From an uncultured Gammaproteobacteria bacterium (GTDB lineage: Bacteria > Pseudomonadota > Gammaproteobacteria > PS1 > Pseudothioglobaceae): a stretch of DNA of 8,580 bases. Below, piece after piece: positions 1 through 7,123 of this stretch; within the stretch, counting starts at the first letter, position 1; each line of letters opens with the position of its first letter. Below the pieces are notes generated by a model. The model ran no database searches and was not told the DNA's origin. It was given only the letters and a program-made list of their open reading frames with translations. Where the stretch lies: assembly GCA_929200175.1 (NCBI GenBank), contig CAKMYR010000048.1, forward strand, positions 1 through 8,580, in the 5' to 3' direction. Both the position numbers and the translations under genes were made by a program.

Positions 1-419
1 CGCAAAGCTTTACGATAACCTTCAGGGTTAGGCATGCCAAATCTATATTTTAATTTATCTTTGGTTGTGCTGCCTTTTTGATGGCCAACAAACATAAAAT
101 GCTTGGAATTTAGTTTTGCAATACCACCAATAATTGATTTATCATCAGCATACATTCTATCCCCATGAAGCTCAATAAAATCATCAAACACATCATCAAT
201 ATAATCAAGTGTGTGCAGTCTTTTTGGATGGCGTGCAAGCTGTGATATTTGCCAATCATTTAAAGATGAAAAAATTTTTTTAGTTAACCTATTGCTTTTT
301 TCTTTGAGAATTTTTATATCTTCGACTAAATTTTCTTTTTCTTTAACATTTTCAAGCGCATCAATTTTGCTTTCAATGCTTGCAATAGGTTGTTCAAAAT
401 CAAGATAATCTAAATTCAT
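1..419 (-). CDS. accA: Acetyl-CoA carboxylase carboxyltransferase subunit alpha (5' part, cut by window edge)
   Basis: AccA pairs with AccD to move the carboxyl group from carboxy-biotin to acetyl-CoA, making malonyl-CoA in the first step of fatty acid synthesis in the cytoplasm. The reverse strand reads from an ATG at 419-417 through 139 uninterrupted codons to the window edge; the family is about 315-320 residues, so less than half is present. Family landmarks are in order: the start MNLDYLDFEQPI, a charged helical stretch (about 15-48), WQISQLARHP (56-65), TLDYI (70-74), ELHGDRMYADD (83-93), IIGGIAKL (96-103), GHQKG (112-116) and FGMPNPEGYRKAL (127-139) at the edge. The start is supported by the conserved N-terminus. 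There is an AAGAG only 1-2 nt before the ATG, too close for a good ribosome binding site. The gene is divergent from phoB and not obviously linked to phosphate control. Identity is very secure; the 3' end lies outside. Confidence 0.96.
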   Translation of the reverse strand, partial: MNLDYLDFEQPIASIESKIDALENVKEKENLVEDIKILKEKSNRLTKKIFSSLNDWQISQLARHPKRLHTLDYIDDVFDDFIELHGDRMYADDKSIIGGIAKLNSKHFMFVGHQKGSTTKDKLKYRFGMPNPEGYRKAL

Positions 420-426
420 ACTCTTA

Positions 427-432
427 ATTATA
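427..432 (-). promoter_or_regulatory. Candidate -10 box for accA
   Basis: On the minus strand this is TATAAT preceded by TGT, which is an extended -10 form. It lies only 7 nt before the accA ATG, so a transcript starting at the usual distance would begin at or next to the start codon, giving a leaderless or nearly leaderless mRNA. No good -35 is seen. TATAAT is common by chance in DNA this AT-rich, so this is a weak call. Confidence 0.35.
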
Positions 433-459
433 ACATTTTTTACAAAATTTAAAAAATGT
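433..459. repeat. Perfect 10-bp inverted repeat between accA and phoB
   Basis: The left arm ACATTTTTTA (433-442) and right arm TAAAAAATGT (450-459) are perfect reverse complements separated by 7 nt. The element sits in the 102-bp divergent region and overlaps the candidate -35 of phoB and the area upstream of the candidate accA -10. It could be an operator for a dimeric regulator. It is not placed as a terminator, because both flanking genes point away from it. The A/T-rich arms make chance occurrence possible. Confidence 0.55.
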
Positions 460-466
460 ATATATT
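439..466 (+). promoter_or_regulatory. Candidate phoB promoter
   Basis: TTTACA (439-444) and TATATT (461-466) are separated by 16 bp and resemble a sigma-70 promoter pointing at phoB, whose start is 55 nt beyond the -10. No convincing Pho box was found in 420-521, so autoregulation of phoBR by PhoB is not supported from this region. The AT-rich context lowers confidence. Confidence 0.35.
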
Positions 467-521
467 GAGCTATATAAATGATTTAGGTTTATAATTTCTT
501 AAAAATCTTAATATTTTTAAA

Positions 522-1199
522 ATGTACAACTTATTAATAATTGATGACGAAATTGCTATTTTGAAGATGCTAACTAGTGTATTAAAATCAAAATATAAAA
601 TTAAACAAGCAATTAATGGCAAAACCGCTATCAATTTTATAAAAACAACAATTCCTGATCTAATCATTGTTGATTGGATGCTACCTGATATTAATGGAGA
701 TGATATTATAAAATGGTTAAGAGCTGATAAAAAATATGAAAAAATCCCAATAATTATGCTAACTGCAAAAAGCACAGAGATCGATAAATTAAAAGGGTTT
801 GAAGCCGGAGCTGATGATTATATAAGCAAACCTTTTTCTATTAATGAATTACAAGCAAGGATTAAGGCATTATTAGTTAGAAGTATTGGCGCTTATAAAG
901 ATATTATTAGCTTTAATCAACTAGAATTAAATCTTTCAAGTCATAAATTTCTAATAAATAATACTCAAGTAACATTAACATTAAAAGAATTTAAATTATT
1001 AGAATTACTAATAAAAAATCCAGATACTGTATATTCAAGAGAGCAAATTATATCTTTAGCTTGGGAGCCTAATTCGAATATAACACCTAGAGCAGTTGAT
1101 GTTTGTGTTTCAAGAATTAGAAAAATCCTTATCAAAAATAATTGCAATCTATTAAATACAGTAAGAGGATGGGGATATAAATTAAATGGACTCAAATAA
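522..1199 (+). CDS. phoB: Phosphate regulon response regulator PhoB
   Basis: This is a 225-residue OmpR/PhoB-class response regulator, close to the usual length of about 229. The receiver domain (about 3-118) has the acidic pair D8-D9, phospho-acceptor D51 in IIVDWMLPD, T81 in IIMLTA, and K103 in DDYISKPF. The C-terminal winged-helix DNA-binding domain (about 125-223) has TLTLKEFKLLELL, YSREQII, the recognition-helix region RAVDVCVSRIRKIL and the wing VRGWGYKL. Phosphorylated by PhoR under phosphate limitation, PhoB binds Pho boxes and recruits sigma-70 polymerase; one such box lies before pstS here. The ATG at 522 is the only sensible start, with no stronger upstream in-frame option and no clear Shine-Dalgarno. 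Its 3' end overlaps phoR by 14 nt. The neighbouring phoR and pst genes favour PhoB over other OmpR-family regulators. Confidence 0.95.
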   Translation: MYNLLIIDDEIAILKMLTSVLKSKYKIKQAINGKTAINFIKTTIPDLIIVDWMLPDINGDDIIKWLRADKKYEKIPIIMLTAKSTEIDKLKGFEAGADDYISKPFSINELQARIKALLVRSIGAYKDIISFNQLELNLSSHKFLINNTQVTLTLKEFKLLELLIKNPDTVYSREQIISLAWEPNSNITPRAVDVCVSRIRKILIKNNCNLLNTVRGWGYKLNGLK

Positions 1200-2478
1200 A
1201 AAAGAAAAATTACGCCTATTTTGGATTATTGTTTGGTCGCAAATAATCGGTATTTTGATTGGTTATTACTTTCAATCATTATTATTTTTTCTATCTTTTT
1301 ACATAATTTGGCTACTTTCAAAGTTGTTTGATTTAAATAATTGGCTTGCAGCTGGCACAAAAATAGAAAAAGCACCATTTGGTAGTGGCGCTTGGGGAAG
1401 AGTAGTAAGCCATATAGTTAAACTAAAAAATCAGCAAATTAATACAAAAAAACAATACAAAAAACTAGTGGTCCGTCTTAATGAAATCCTAAGATCTTTT
1501 CCCTATCCTACAATTATTGTAAATAGCAACAATGAAATGCAATGGATTAGTGCAGACTCTTCTAAAATTCTTGGGCTTAATCGCAAAAAAGATATAGGTT
1601 TAAGAATTAACAACATAATTAGACTAAATAAATTTTCCGAAATACTTGCCAGCCCAAAATACAATGAATTTGAAATGCAATCTCCTACTGACAAAAATAC
1701 TATATTAACGCTAGCTATATCTAAACTAAACAAAGATAGTAGAGTTATAAGCATTCATAATATCTCTGATAAAGTAAGACTAAACGAATTAAGAAATACA
1801 TTTATAGCTAATGCCTCCCATGAATTAAGAACTCCATTAACTGTTGTAAGTTGCTATTTAGAGACATTAAACCAAAATCACAAACTAGATAAAGAAACTA
1901 AATTAATGATTAGTAACGCCTATGAAAGCACTAAACATATGAGCTCTTTGGTCTCTAGTTTACTTGAGCTTTCAGGGCTTGAAGATGGTTATTCTAATTC
2001 AATAAATCATAAAACAATTGATATTAATAACATCACGCATAAAGCCATTGAAAACATTAAAAAATCTATTAATATAGAACAAGATATTAAGATTAATATT
2101 AATAAAGATATAACTATTTTGGCAAATAAATCTCACATATACATCGCTATTTTTAATCTAATTGAAAATGCGATTAAATATAGTAATAAAAAAGGAATTA
2201 TTAATATTTGTTGGTCTGTTAAGGAAGATAAAGCTTGTTTTGAAGTAATTGATCGCAGTAAAGGCATAGATGAATCTATCATTAATAATCTTACCGAGCC
2301 TTTTTATCGTATAAATACAAATAGTCATATTAAAGGTCATGGCTTAGGGTTATCAATTGTAGCTAAAGCAATTAAAAAAAATGATGGTAAATTAATCATT
2401 AAAAGCACTACAAATCAAGGCTCAATTTTTAGTCTAGTTTTTAAAAATTATATAAATAAAGCAAGTACTAAATTGTAA
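1186..2478 (+). CDS. phoR: Phosphate regulon sensor histidine kinase PhoR
   Basis: This 430-residue membrane kinase matches PhoR in length and layout. Two hydrophobic segments lie at about 11-28 and 30-47, with almost no periplasmic loop, followed by the PhoR-type linker with a GAWG motif (68-71). A PAS-like domain follows (about 97-195). The HisKA domain has the H box ANASHELRTPLTVV with phosphorylated H212. The HATPase region has the N box NLIENAIKYS (324-333), D356 of the G1 box, the F box EPFYRI (371-376) and the G2 box GHGLGLSIV (384-392). The G1 box reads DRSKGI where DNGPGI is typical, so its first glycine is missing. PhoR is thought to read phosphate status through Pst and PhoU, and phosphorylates PhoB or dephosphorylates phospho-PhoB. 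The start overlaps the end of phoB by 14 nt; a GGGGA lies 10 nt before the ATG. The stop codon lies inside the pstS Pho box. Confidence 0.94.
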   Translation: MDSNKKEKLRLFWIIVWSQIIGILIGYYFQSLLFFLSFYIIWLLSKLFDLNNWLAAGTKIEKAPFGSGAWGRVVSHIVKLKNQQINTKKQYKKLVVRLNEILRSFPYPTIIVNSNNEMQWISADSSKILGLNRKKDIGLRINNIIRLNKFSEILASPKYNEFEMQSPTDKNTILTLAISKLNKDSRVISIHNISDKVRLNELRNTFIANASHELRTPLTVVSCYLETLNQNHKLDKETKLMISNAYESTKHMSSLVSSLLELSGLEDGYSNSINHKTIDINNITHKAIENIKKSINIEQDIKININKDITILANKSHIYIAIFNLIENAIKYSNKKGIINICWSVKEDKACFEVIDRSKGIDESIINNLTEPFYRINTNSHIKGHGLGLSIVAKAIKKNDGKLIIKSTTNQGSIFSLVFKNYINKASTKL

Positions 2479-2490
2479 TATTTCTGTAAC
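2473..2490 (+). promoter_or_regulatory. Pho box (PhoB binding site) for pstS
   Basis: The sequence TTGTAATATTTCTGTAAC contains two 7-bp direct repeats (TTGTAAT, CTGTAAC) with an 11-bp period. It agrees with the enterobacterial consensus CTGTCATAAATCTGTCAC at 13 of 18 positions, including most of the TGT.A cores. It ends exactly 10 bp before a TATACT -10 element, the spacing known for PhoB-activated promoters, where the Pho box replaces the -35. It lies between phoR and pstS and covers the phoR stop codon. Confidence 0.8.
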
Positions 2491-2500
2491 AATTTAATTT

Positions 2501-2506
2501 TATACT
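2501..2506 (+). promoter_or_regulatory. -10 element of the pstS promoter
   Basis: TATACT matches TATAAT at 5 of 6 positions and lies 10 bp downstream of the Pho box. No good -35 hexamer precedes it, as expected for a PhoB-dependent promoter. Transcription would start near 2513, leaving a leader of about 27 nt before the pstS ATG. Confidence 0.7.
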
Positions 2507-2539
2507 GACCGAGTTTGAAACCAATAAAATAATTTAACA

Positions 2540-3580
2540 ATGAAAAAAATATTAGTATTTACAATATTAAGCCTTTTTTATAATTTGTCTTTAGCTCGTG
2601 ATTATATTGAGATTGTTGGCTCATCAACTGTATTTCCTTTTTCTACTGTAGTTGCAGAAACATTTGGTAAAAAAACAAAATTTCCAACCCCTAAAGTTGA
2701 AGCTACTGGATCTGGTGGAGGAATTAAATTATTCTGTAAAGGTAATGGAATTGATTCTTCAGACATAGTGAACTCATCACGCCGTATTAAAGAAAAAGAA
2801 TTTCAAAAATGCCTTGATAATGGAGTAACTGATATTACTGAAGTATTGATTGGATTTGATGGCATTGCAATAGCAAACTCTAAAGATGGCCTTACTTTTG
2901 ATTTAACTATAAAAGATTTATATCTTGCACTCGCAGCAAAAGTGCCAGCAAACATTGATCAAAATGCTAAAAAAATAAATTTCATTAAAAATCCATACAC
3001 TCATTGGAATCAAATTAACGCAAAGCTTCCTGCTGTTAAAATCAAAATCCTAGGGCCTCCGCCAACTTCAGGTACTCGCGATGCCCTACAAGAATTAGCA
3101 TTAGAAGGTGGCTGTAAAGAATATAGTTTTATTAAACAACTAAAAAAGAAAAATAAAGAAAAATACATAAAACTTTGCCATACTATTCGTGAAGATGGGC
3201 GCTATATAGAAATGGGAGAAAATGATAATTTAATTATCTCTAAACTATCTAATGAAATAAATACTTTAGGTATTTTTGGATTTTCTTTTTTAGATCAAAA
3301 TTCTGATAAGGTAAAAGGAGCTAAAATTAATAATAATCCTATTACTTTTGAAAAAATTACAAGCGGAGAATATCCGATATCTCGTCCATTATATTTTTAT
3401 ATTAAAAATTCTCATAGAGATAAAATAAAAGGCATTAATAAATTTATTGCTGAATTTGTAAATGAATCAACTATTGGAGAAGAAGGGTATTTAACTGATA
3501 AAGGACTTATCCCTCTTCCAATAAATAAACTAAAAAAATATAGTAATGATGCTTTAAATTCTGTTAAATTGGAAATGTAG
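2540..3580 (+). CDS. pstS: Periplasmic phosphate-binding protein PstS
   Basis: PstS is the high-affinity phosphate receptor of the Pst ABC importer. The 346-residue protein starts with a Sec signal peptide: MKK, a hydrophobic core, then SLA with probable cleavage after A19. The mature part begins with the family strand YIEIVGSSTVFPF; GSST (27-30) and the loop TSGTRDA (176-182) in GPPPTSGTRDA are the phosphate-contacting segments of PstS. Other family landmarks are ATGSGGGIKLFC (55-66), SRRIK (80-84), IREDGRYIEMGENDN (216-230), GIFGFSF (244-250) and LTDKGLIPLP (318-327). There is no lipobox cysteine at the cleavage site, so it is a soluble periplasmic protein. C66 and C91 could form a disulfide; this is inference. 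The ATG at 2540 is chosen because it gives the signal peptide; no Shine-Dalgarno is visible. It is the first gene behind the Pho box and precedes pstC by 11 nt. Confidence 0.96.
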   Translation: MKKILVFTILSLFYNLSLARDYIEIVGSSTVFPFSTVVAETFGKKTKFPTPKVEATGSGGGIKLFCKGNGIDSSDIVNSSRRIKEKEFQKCLDNGVTDITEVLIGFDGIAIANSKDGLTFDLTIKDLYLALAAKVPANIDQNAKKINFIKNPYTHWNQINAKLPAVKIKILGPPPTSGTRDALQELALEGGCKEYSFIKQLKKKNKEKYIKLCHTIREDGRYIEMGENDNLIISKLSNEINTLGIFGFSFLDQNSDKVKGAKINNNPITFEKITSGEYPISRPLYFYIKNSHRDKIKGINKFIAEFVNESTIGEEGYLTDKGLIPLPINKLKKYSNDALNSVKLEM

Positions 3581-3591
3581 TTTTTTATAGT

Positions 3592-5013
3592 ATGAATAAC
3601 TTAGATCTCACTATAATCCTATGTATAAGTGTTTTAGCAGCCTTTCTCTTAGCGCAAAGAAGAGCAAAGTTATGGCATACATCTTCTACTACTAACATTC
3701 ATTCGTTACCAAGTTATTATGGTTATTTAACTGCAATCTGGACCTTAATGCCAGCATTAACTATATTTATTATTTGGTCAATTTTTGAGTTAAATGCAAT
3801 CTCAGGTATTATCGTATCAAAAATCCAAGAATTACAAATTTTAGATAAAGAAAGCTTAGAATTAACTCTTAATAAAATCTATAACATTGCTAACTCTGAT
3901 TTTTATAATTTAAATGATTCATCATCAATCAATAATCAAGCTGCTAATCTATTTATTGAATATAAAAATAATAGCTTAATACTTAAATGTATTAGTGTAA
4001 TTTCAATAGCAATTTTAAGCTTTTTAGTCGTTTATTTTTTTATTACTCCTAATACAAAAGCTCGTAATAAAGTAGAAAAATTAATTACTTATTTATTATT
4101 ATCTTGTGCTTTAATCGCTATTTTAACAACTATAGGCATTATTGTATCGGTGTTATTTGAGTCACTTGAGTTTTTCTCTCAAATATCTATTTTTGAATTT
4201 TTATTTAGCACTAATTGGTCGCCTCAAATAGCTATAAGAGAAGGACAAACTGGCAATTCAGGAGCATTTGGCGCTGTACCATTATTTTGGGGTACTGTTT
4301 TTATATCTTTTATTGCTATGCTCGTAGCTGCGCCTCTTGGGCTAATATCTGCTATTTATTTAGCAAAATATGCAACCCCAAAATTTCGCTCTATAGCAAA
4401 ACCTTTATTAGAAATATTAGCTGGGATTCCAACAGTAGTTTACGGATTTTTTGCAGCCCTTACTATTGGGCCTGCAATTAGAGATTTTTGCGTTTTTCTA
4501 AAAGAATTAGGGATAAGCTTAGATATTGAAATTATCGCTAATATCACAATATCAACAGAATCTGCATTAGCTGTAGGCTTAGTTATGGGAACTATGATAG
4601 TGCCTTTTATTTTATCTATTTCAGATGATGTAATATCTACTGTTCCAAACTCTATTGTAGATGGCTCAATAGCAATGGGAGCAACCAAATCAGAAACAGT
4701 TTGGAGAGTTATAATTCCAGCTGCTCTTCCGGGGATAGTTGGGGGGTTTTTATTAGCTATATCAAGAGCTATTGGCGAAACTATGATTGTTCTAATGGCT
4801 GCTGGGGTGGCAGCTAATTTAACTGCAAATCCATTAGATACTGTTACTACTATCACTACTCAAATTGTGGTTTTATTAACAGGAGATCAAGAGTTTGATA
4901 ATGTGAAAACTTTAGCGGCTTTTGCTTTAGGATTAAGTTTGTTTGTAACCACTTTAATAATTAATGTAATCGCCTTATACATTGTTAGAAAATACAGAGA
5001 GCAATATGAGTAA
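3592..5013 (+). CDS. pstC: Phosphate ABC transporter permease PstC (long form)
   Basis: PstC is one of the two inner-membrane channel subunits of the Pst importer. At 473 residues it is much longer than E. coli PstC (about 319). The extra part is an N-terminal region with membrane segments at about 4-20 and 45-67, a hydrophilic Asn/Ser-rich loop (about 75-128) and another segment at 131-151, resembling the PstC N-terminal extension of marine and alphaproteobacterial homologues. The core permease occupies about 165-467, with GNSGAFGAVPLFWGT (221-235), LAGIPTVVYGFFA (276-288) and the EAA-type cytoplasmic loop around DGSIAMGATKSETVWRVIIPAALPGI (357-382), which contacts PstB; RAIGET (392-397) follows. 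No Shine-Dalgarno precedes the ATG at 3592. The last 8 bases overlap the preferred pstA start, suggesting coupled translation. Confidence 0.94.
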   Translation: MNNLDLTIILCISVLAAFLLAQRRAKLWHTSSTTNIHSLPSYYGYLTAIWTLMPALTIFIIWSIFELNAISGIIVSKIQELQILDKESLELTLNKIYNIANSDFYNLNDSSSINNQAANLFIEYKNNSLILKCISVISIAILSFLVVYFFITPNTKARNKVEKLITYLLLSCALIAILTTIGIIVSVLFESLEFFSQISIFEFLFSTNWSPQIAIREGQTGNSGAFGAVPLFWGTVFISFIAMLVAAPLGLISAIYLAKYATPKFRSIAKPLLEILAGIPTVVYGFFAALTIGPAIRDFCVFLKELGISLDIEIIANITISTESALAVGLVMGTMIVPFILSISDDVISTVPNSIVDGSIAMGATKSETVWRVIIPAALPGIVGGFLLAISRAIGETMIVLMAAGVAANLTANPLDTVTTITTQIVVLLTGDQEFDNVKTLAAFALGLSLFVTTLIINVIALYIVRKYREQYE

Positions 5014-6289
5014 TACTACTAAACTTGTAAGTGCTAATTTAAAAAAGCGTTATGCAAAAGAAAGAAGATTTAAGTTTTATGGGATATTTTCAATTACTTT
5101 AAGTCTTACTTTTTTATTATTTTTATTATTTGACATAGTTAGTAAATGTTTGCCAGTATTTACCCAATCTTATGTTGAATTAGATATTGATTTTGCGCCT
5201 AAATATCTAAATCTTGAAGAAAAGAGCAGTTATTCAAAAGAAGAATTATTTAACGCTAATTATCAAAAACTTATTAATAATTCACTCTATAAATTATTTC
5301 CAGAGGTAAAAGCAAGAAAGCAAAAAAGAATATTAAGAAAATTTGTTAGCTCTGGCGCACAATATAAATTAAGAGATTTAGTTATTGATAATCCAAAAAT
5401 CATAGGCGACACTAAATCTATTTGGCTATTAACTGATGATGATATTGATAGTTTTATTAAAGGTTTGATTGATGAAAATGCCCCCGAAAGCGAGCGCCGT
5501 GTTAAAGATTTTCAAATAAACTGGATTAAATCTTTACAAGCCAAAGACAAAATAGATAGTAAATTAAATATCAATTTCTTAACCAATAGTGATTCAAGAG
5601 AGCCAGAGCAAGCTGGTATTTTAGGGGCATTAAAAGGCTCTTTTTATACAATGTTAATAACCTTATTGCTTAGTTTTCCAATAGGAGTGGGAGCTGCGAT
5701 TTATTTAGAAGAATTTGCGCCAAAAAATTACTGGATAGATATAATTGAAGTTAATATTAACAATCTAGCTGCGGTACCTTCTATTGTTTTTGGTATTTTA
5801 GGTTTGGCTATTTATATTAATTTTTTTGGGATTCCGCGCTCAGCGCCTATTGCTGGAGGTTTAGTGCTTAGCTTAATGACATTGCCTGTAATTATTATTT
5901 CTACTCGGGTAGCTATAAAATCAGTACCGCCATCTATTAGAGAAGCAGCTCTTGGACTAGGAGCATCTAAAATGCAAGTTATTACCCACCATGTAATCCC
6001 GCTTGCAATGCCGGGTATTTTAACTGGATCTATTATTGGCATGGCGCAAGCATTAGGTGAGTCAGCCCCGCTTTTAATGATTGGAATGGTTGCATTTGTA
6101 GCAGATGTCCCTCAATCATTTTTTGATCCTGCTACTGTGCTACCTGTGCAAATATTTATTTGGGCAGATTCTCCAGAAAGAGCCTTTATTGCTCTGACTT
6201 CAGCTGCTATTGTGGTATTGTTAGTATTTTTATTTTTAATGAATTTGTCCGCTATAATTTTACGCAAAAAATTTGAAAACAAACAATAA
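5006..6289 (+). CDS. pstA: Phosphate ABC transporter permease PstA (long form)
   Basis: PstA is the second channel subunit and pairs with PstC. From the ATG at 5006 it has 427 residues, against about 296 in E. coli. After a basic N-terminus, a first membrane segment (about 25-46) is followed by a long hydrophilic insertion (about 50-200) predicted to be periplasmic, as in the DUF3333-type PstA of many marine proteobacteria. The permease core follows: GILGALKGSFYTMLITLLLS (204-223), NNLAAVPSIVFGILGLAIY (252-270) and the EAA loop EAALGLGASKMQVITHHVIP (313-332), then QALGESAPLLMIG (348-360). A TTG at 4982 would add 8 residues; 5006 is preferred because AGAGAG lies 4 nt upstream, it is an ATG, and it gives a short ATGAGTAA overlap with the pstC stop. 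The pstB start follows the pstA stop by 2 nt. Confidence 0.93.
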   Translation: MSNTTKLVSANLKKRYAKERRFKFYGIFSITLSLTFLLFLLFDIVSKCLPVFTQSYVELDIDFAPKYLNLEEKSSYSKEELFNANYQKLINNSLYKLFPEVKARKQKRILRKFVSSGAQYKLRDLVIDNPKIIGDTKSIWLLTDDDIDSFIKGLIDENAPESERRVKDFQINWIKSLQAKDKIDSKLNINFLTNSDSREPEQAGILGALKGSFYTMLITLLLSFPIGVGAAIYLEEFAPKNYWIDIIEVNINNLAAVPSIVFGILGLAIYINFFGIPRSAPIAGGLVLSLMTLPVIIISTRVAIKSVPPSIREAALGLGASKMQVITHHVIPLAMPGILTGSIIGMAQALGESAPLLMIGMVAFVADVPQSFFDPATVLPVQIFIWADSPERAFIALTSAAIVVLLVFLFLMNLSAIILRKKFENKQ

Positions 6290-6291
6290 CT

Positions 6292-7119
6292 ATGAAAGAT
6301 ATTAAACAAAATTTAACGCAAGAATTAGATCAAACATCTGGTAATCCCTTGCTAGAAGAGAATATTAAAATTAGCTGCCGCAAAGTAAATGTATATTATC
6401 ATAAAAATGTACAATCTATTTTTAATGTAAGTTTTGATATTGCTAAAAATCAAATTATGGCGATGATTGGACCATCAGGATGCGGAAAATCAACTTTATT
6501 AAGATGTTTTAATCGCATGAATGATATGATAGAAGAGTGTGTTGTTGATGGCGATATAAAATTAGACGGAGAAAATATTCATTCAAAAAATATTGATCCA
6601 GTAATATTAAGAGCAAGTGTTGGAATGGTTTTTCAAAAACCTAATCCATTTCCTAAATCTATTTATGATAATGTCGCCTACGGTCCTAAATTACACGGAT
6701 TAGTACGCAATAGCTCAGAATTAGATGATATAGTAGAAGAAAGTCTAACTAAAGCAGGATTATGGAAAGAAACCAAAGATTGTTTATCAAAAGCCGGCAC
6801 CAGTTTATCAGGCGGTCAACAACAAAGGCTTTGTATTGCGCGCACAATAGCAATTAAACCAGAAGTTATTTTAATGGATGAACCAACTTCAGCATTAGAT
6901 CCAATAGCAACTGCTACTATTGAAGAATTAATGTACGAGCTTAAATCTTCATATACTATTGCTGTTGTAACTCATTCAATGCAGCAAGCTGCTAGAATAT
7001 CTGATAGAACAGCTTATTTTCATTTAGGTAGACTAGTTGAAGTAAATGATACTAATACAGTATTTACTAATCCAGTACATGAATTAACTGAAAACTATAT
7101 AACAGGAAGATTTGGATAA
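6292..7119 (+). CDS. pstB: Phosphate ABC transporter ATPase PstB
   Basis: PstB is the cytoplasmic ATPase that drives phosphate uptake through PstC-PstA. All ABC signatures are intact in its 275 residues: Walker A GPSGCGKST (60-68), Q loop VFQKPNPFP (113-121, Q115), signature LSGGQ (172-176), Walker B VILMDEP (192-198) with D loop SALD (200-203), and switch histidine H228 in VVTHSM. PstB-specific sequence includes LLRCFNRMND, FPKSIYDNVAYGP and the C-terminal TENYITGRFG. The N-terminus is somewhat longer than in E. coli (257 residues), with a polar stretch of about 25 residues before the first strand. The ATG at 6292 follows the pstA stop by 2 nt, with no clear Shine-Dalgarno, so translation is probably coupled. 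Confidence 0.97.
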   Translation: MKDIKQNLTQELDQTSGNPLLEENIKISCRKVNVYYHKNVQSIFNVSFDIAKNQIMAMIGPSGCGKSTLLRCFNRMNDMIEECVVDGDIKLDGENIHSKNIDPVILRASVGMVFQKPNPFPKSIYDNVAYGPKLHGLVRNSSELDDIVEESLTKAGLWKETKDCLSKAGTSLSGGQQQRLCIARTIAIKPEVILMDEPTSALDPIATATIEELMYELKSSYTIAVVTHSMQQAARISDRTAYFHLGRLVEVNDTNTVFTNPVHELTENYITGRFG

Positions 7120-7123
7120 AATT

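Noticed and set aside
211..408. Plus-strand 65-codon open frame
   Set aside because: It lies antisense within accA, whose protein is clearly conserved; the translation has no family features.
470..775. Minus-strand 101-codon hydrophobic open frame
   Set aside because: It is antisense to the receiver domain of phoB; hydrophobicity comes from reversed A/T-rich codons.
4440..4856. Minus-strand 138-codon open frame
   Set aside because: It is antisense to the conserved permease core of pstC and has no start signal or recognisable motif.
4982..5005. TTG start adding 8 residues to PstA
   Set aside because: The ATG at 5006 has AGAGAG at good spacing and a short overlap with the pstC stop.
7112..7123. 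TTG start adding 4 residues to PhoU
   Set aside because: The ATG at 7124 gives the normal family N-terminus and avoids overlap with pstB.
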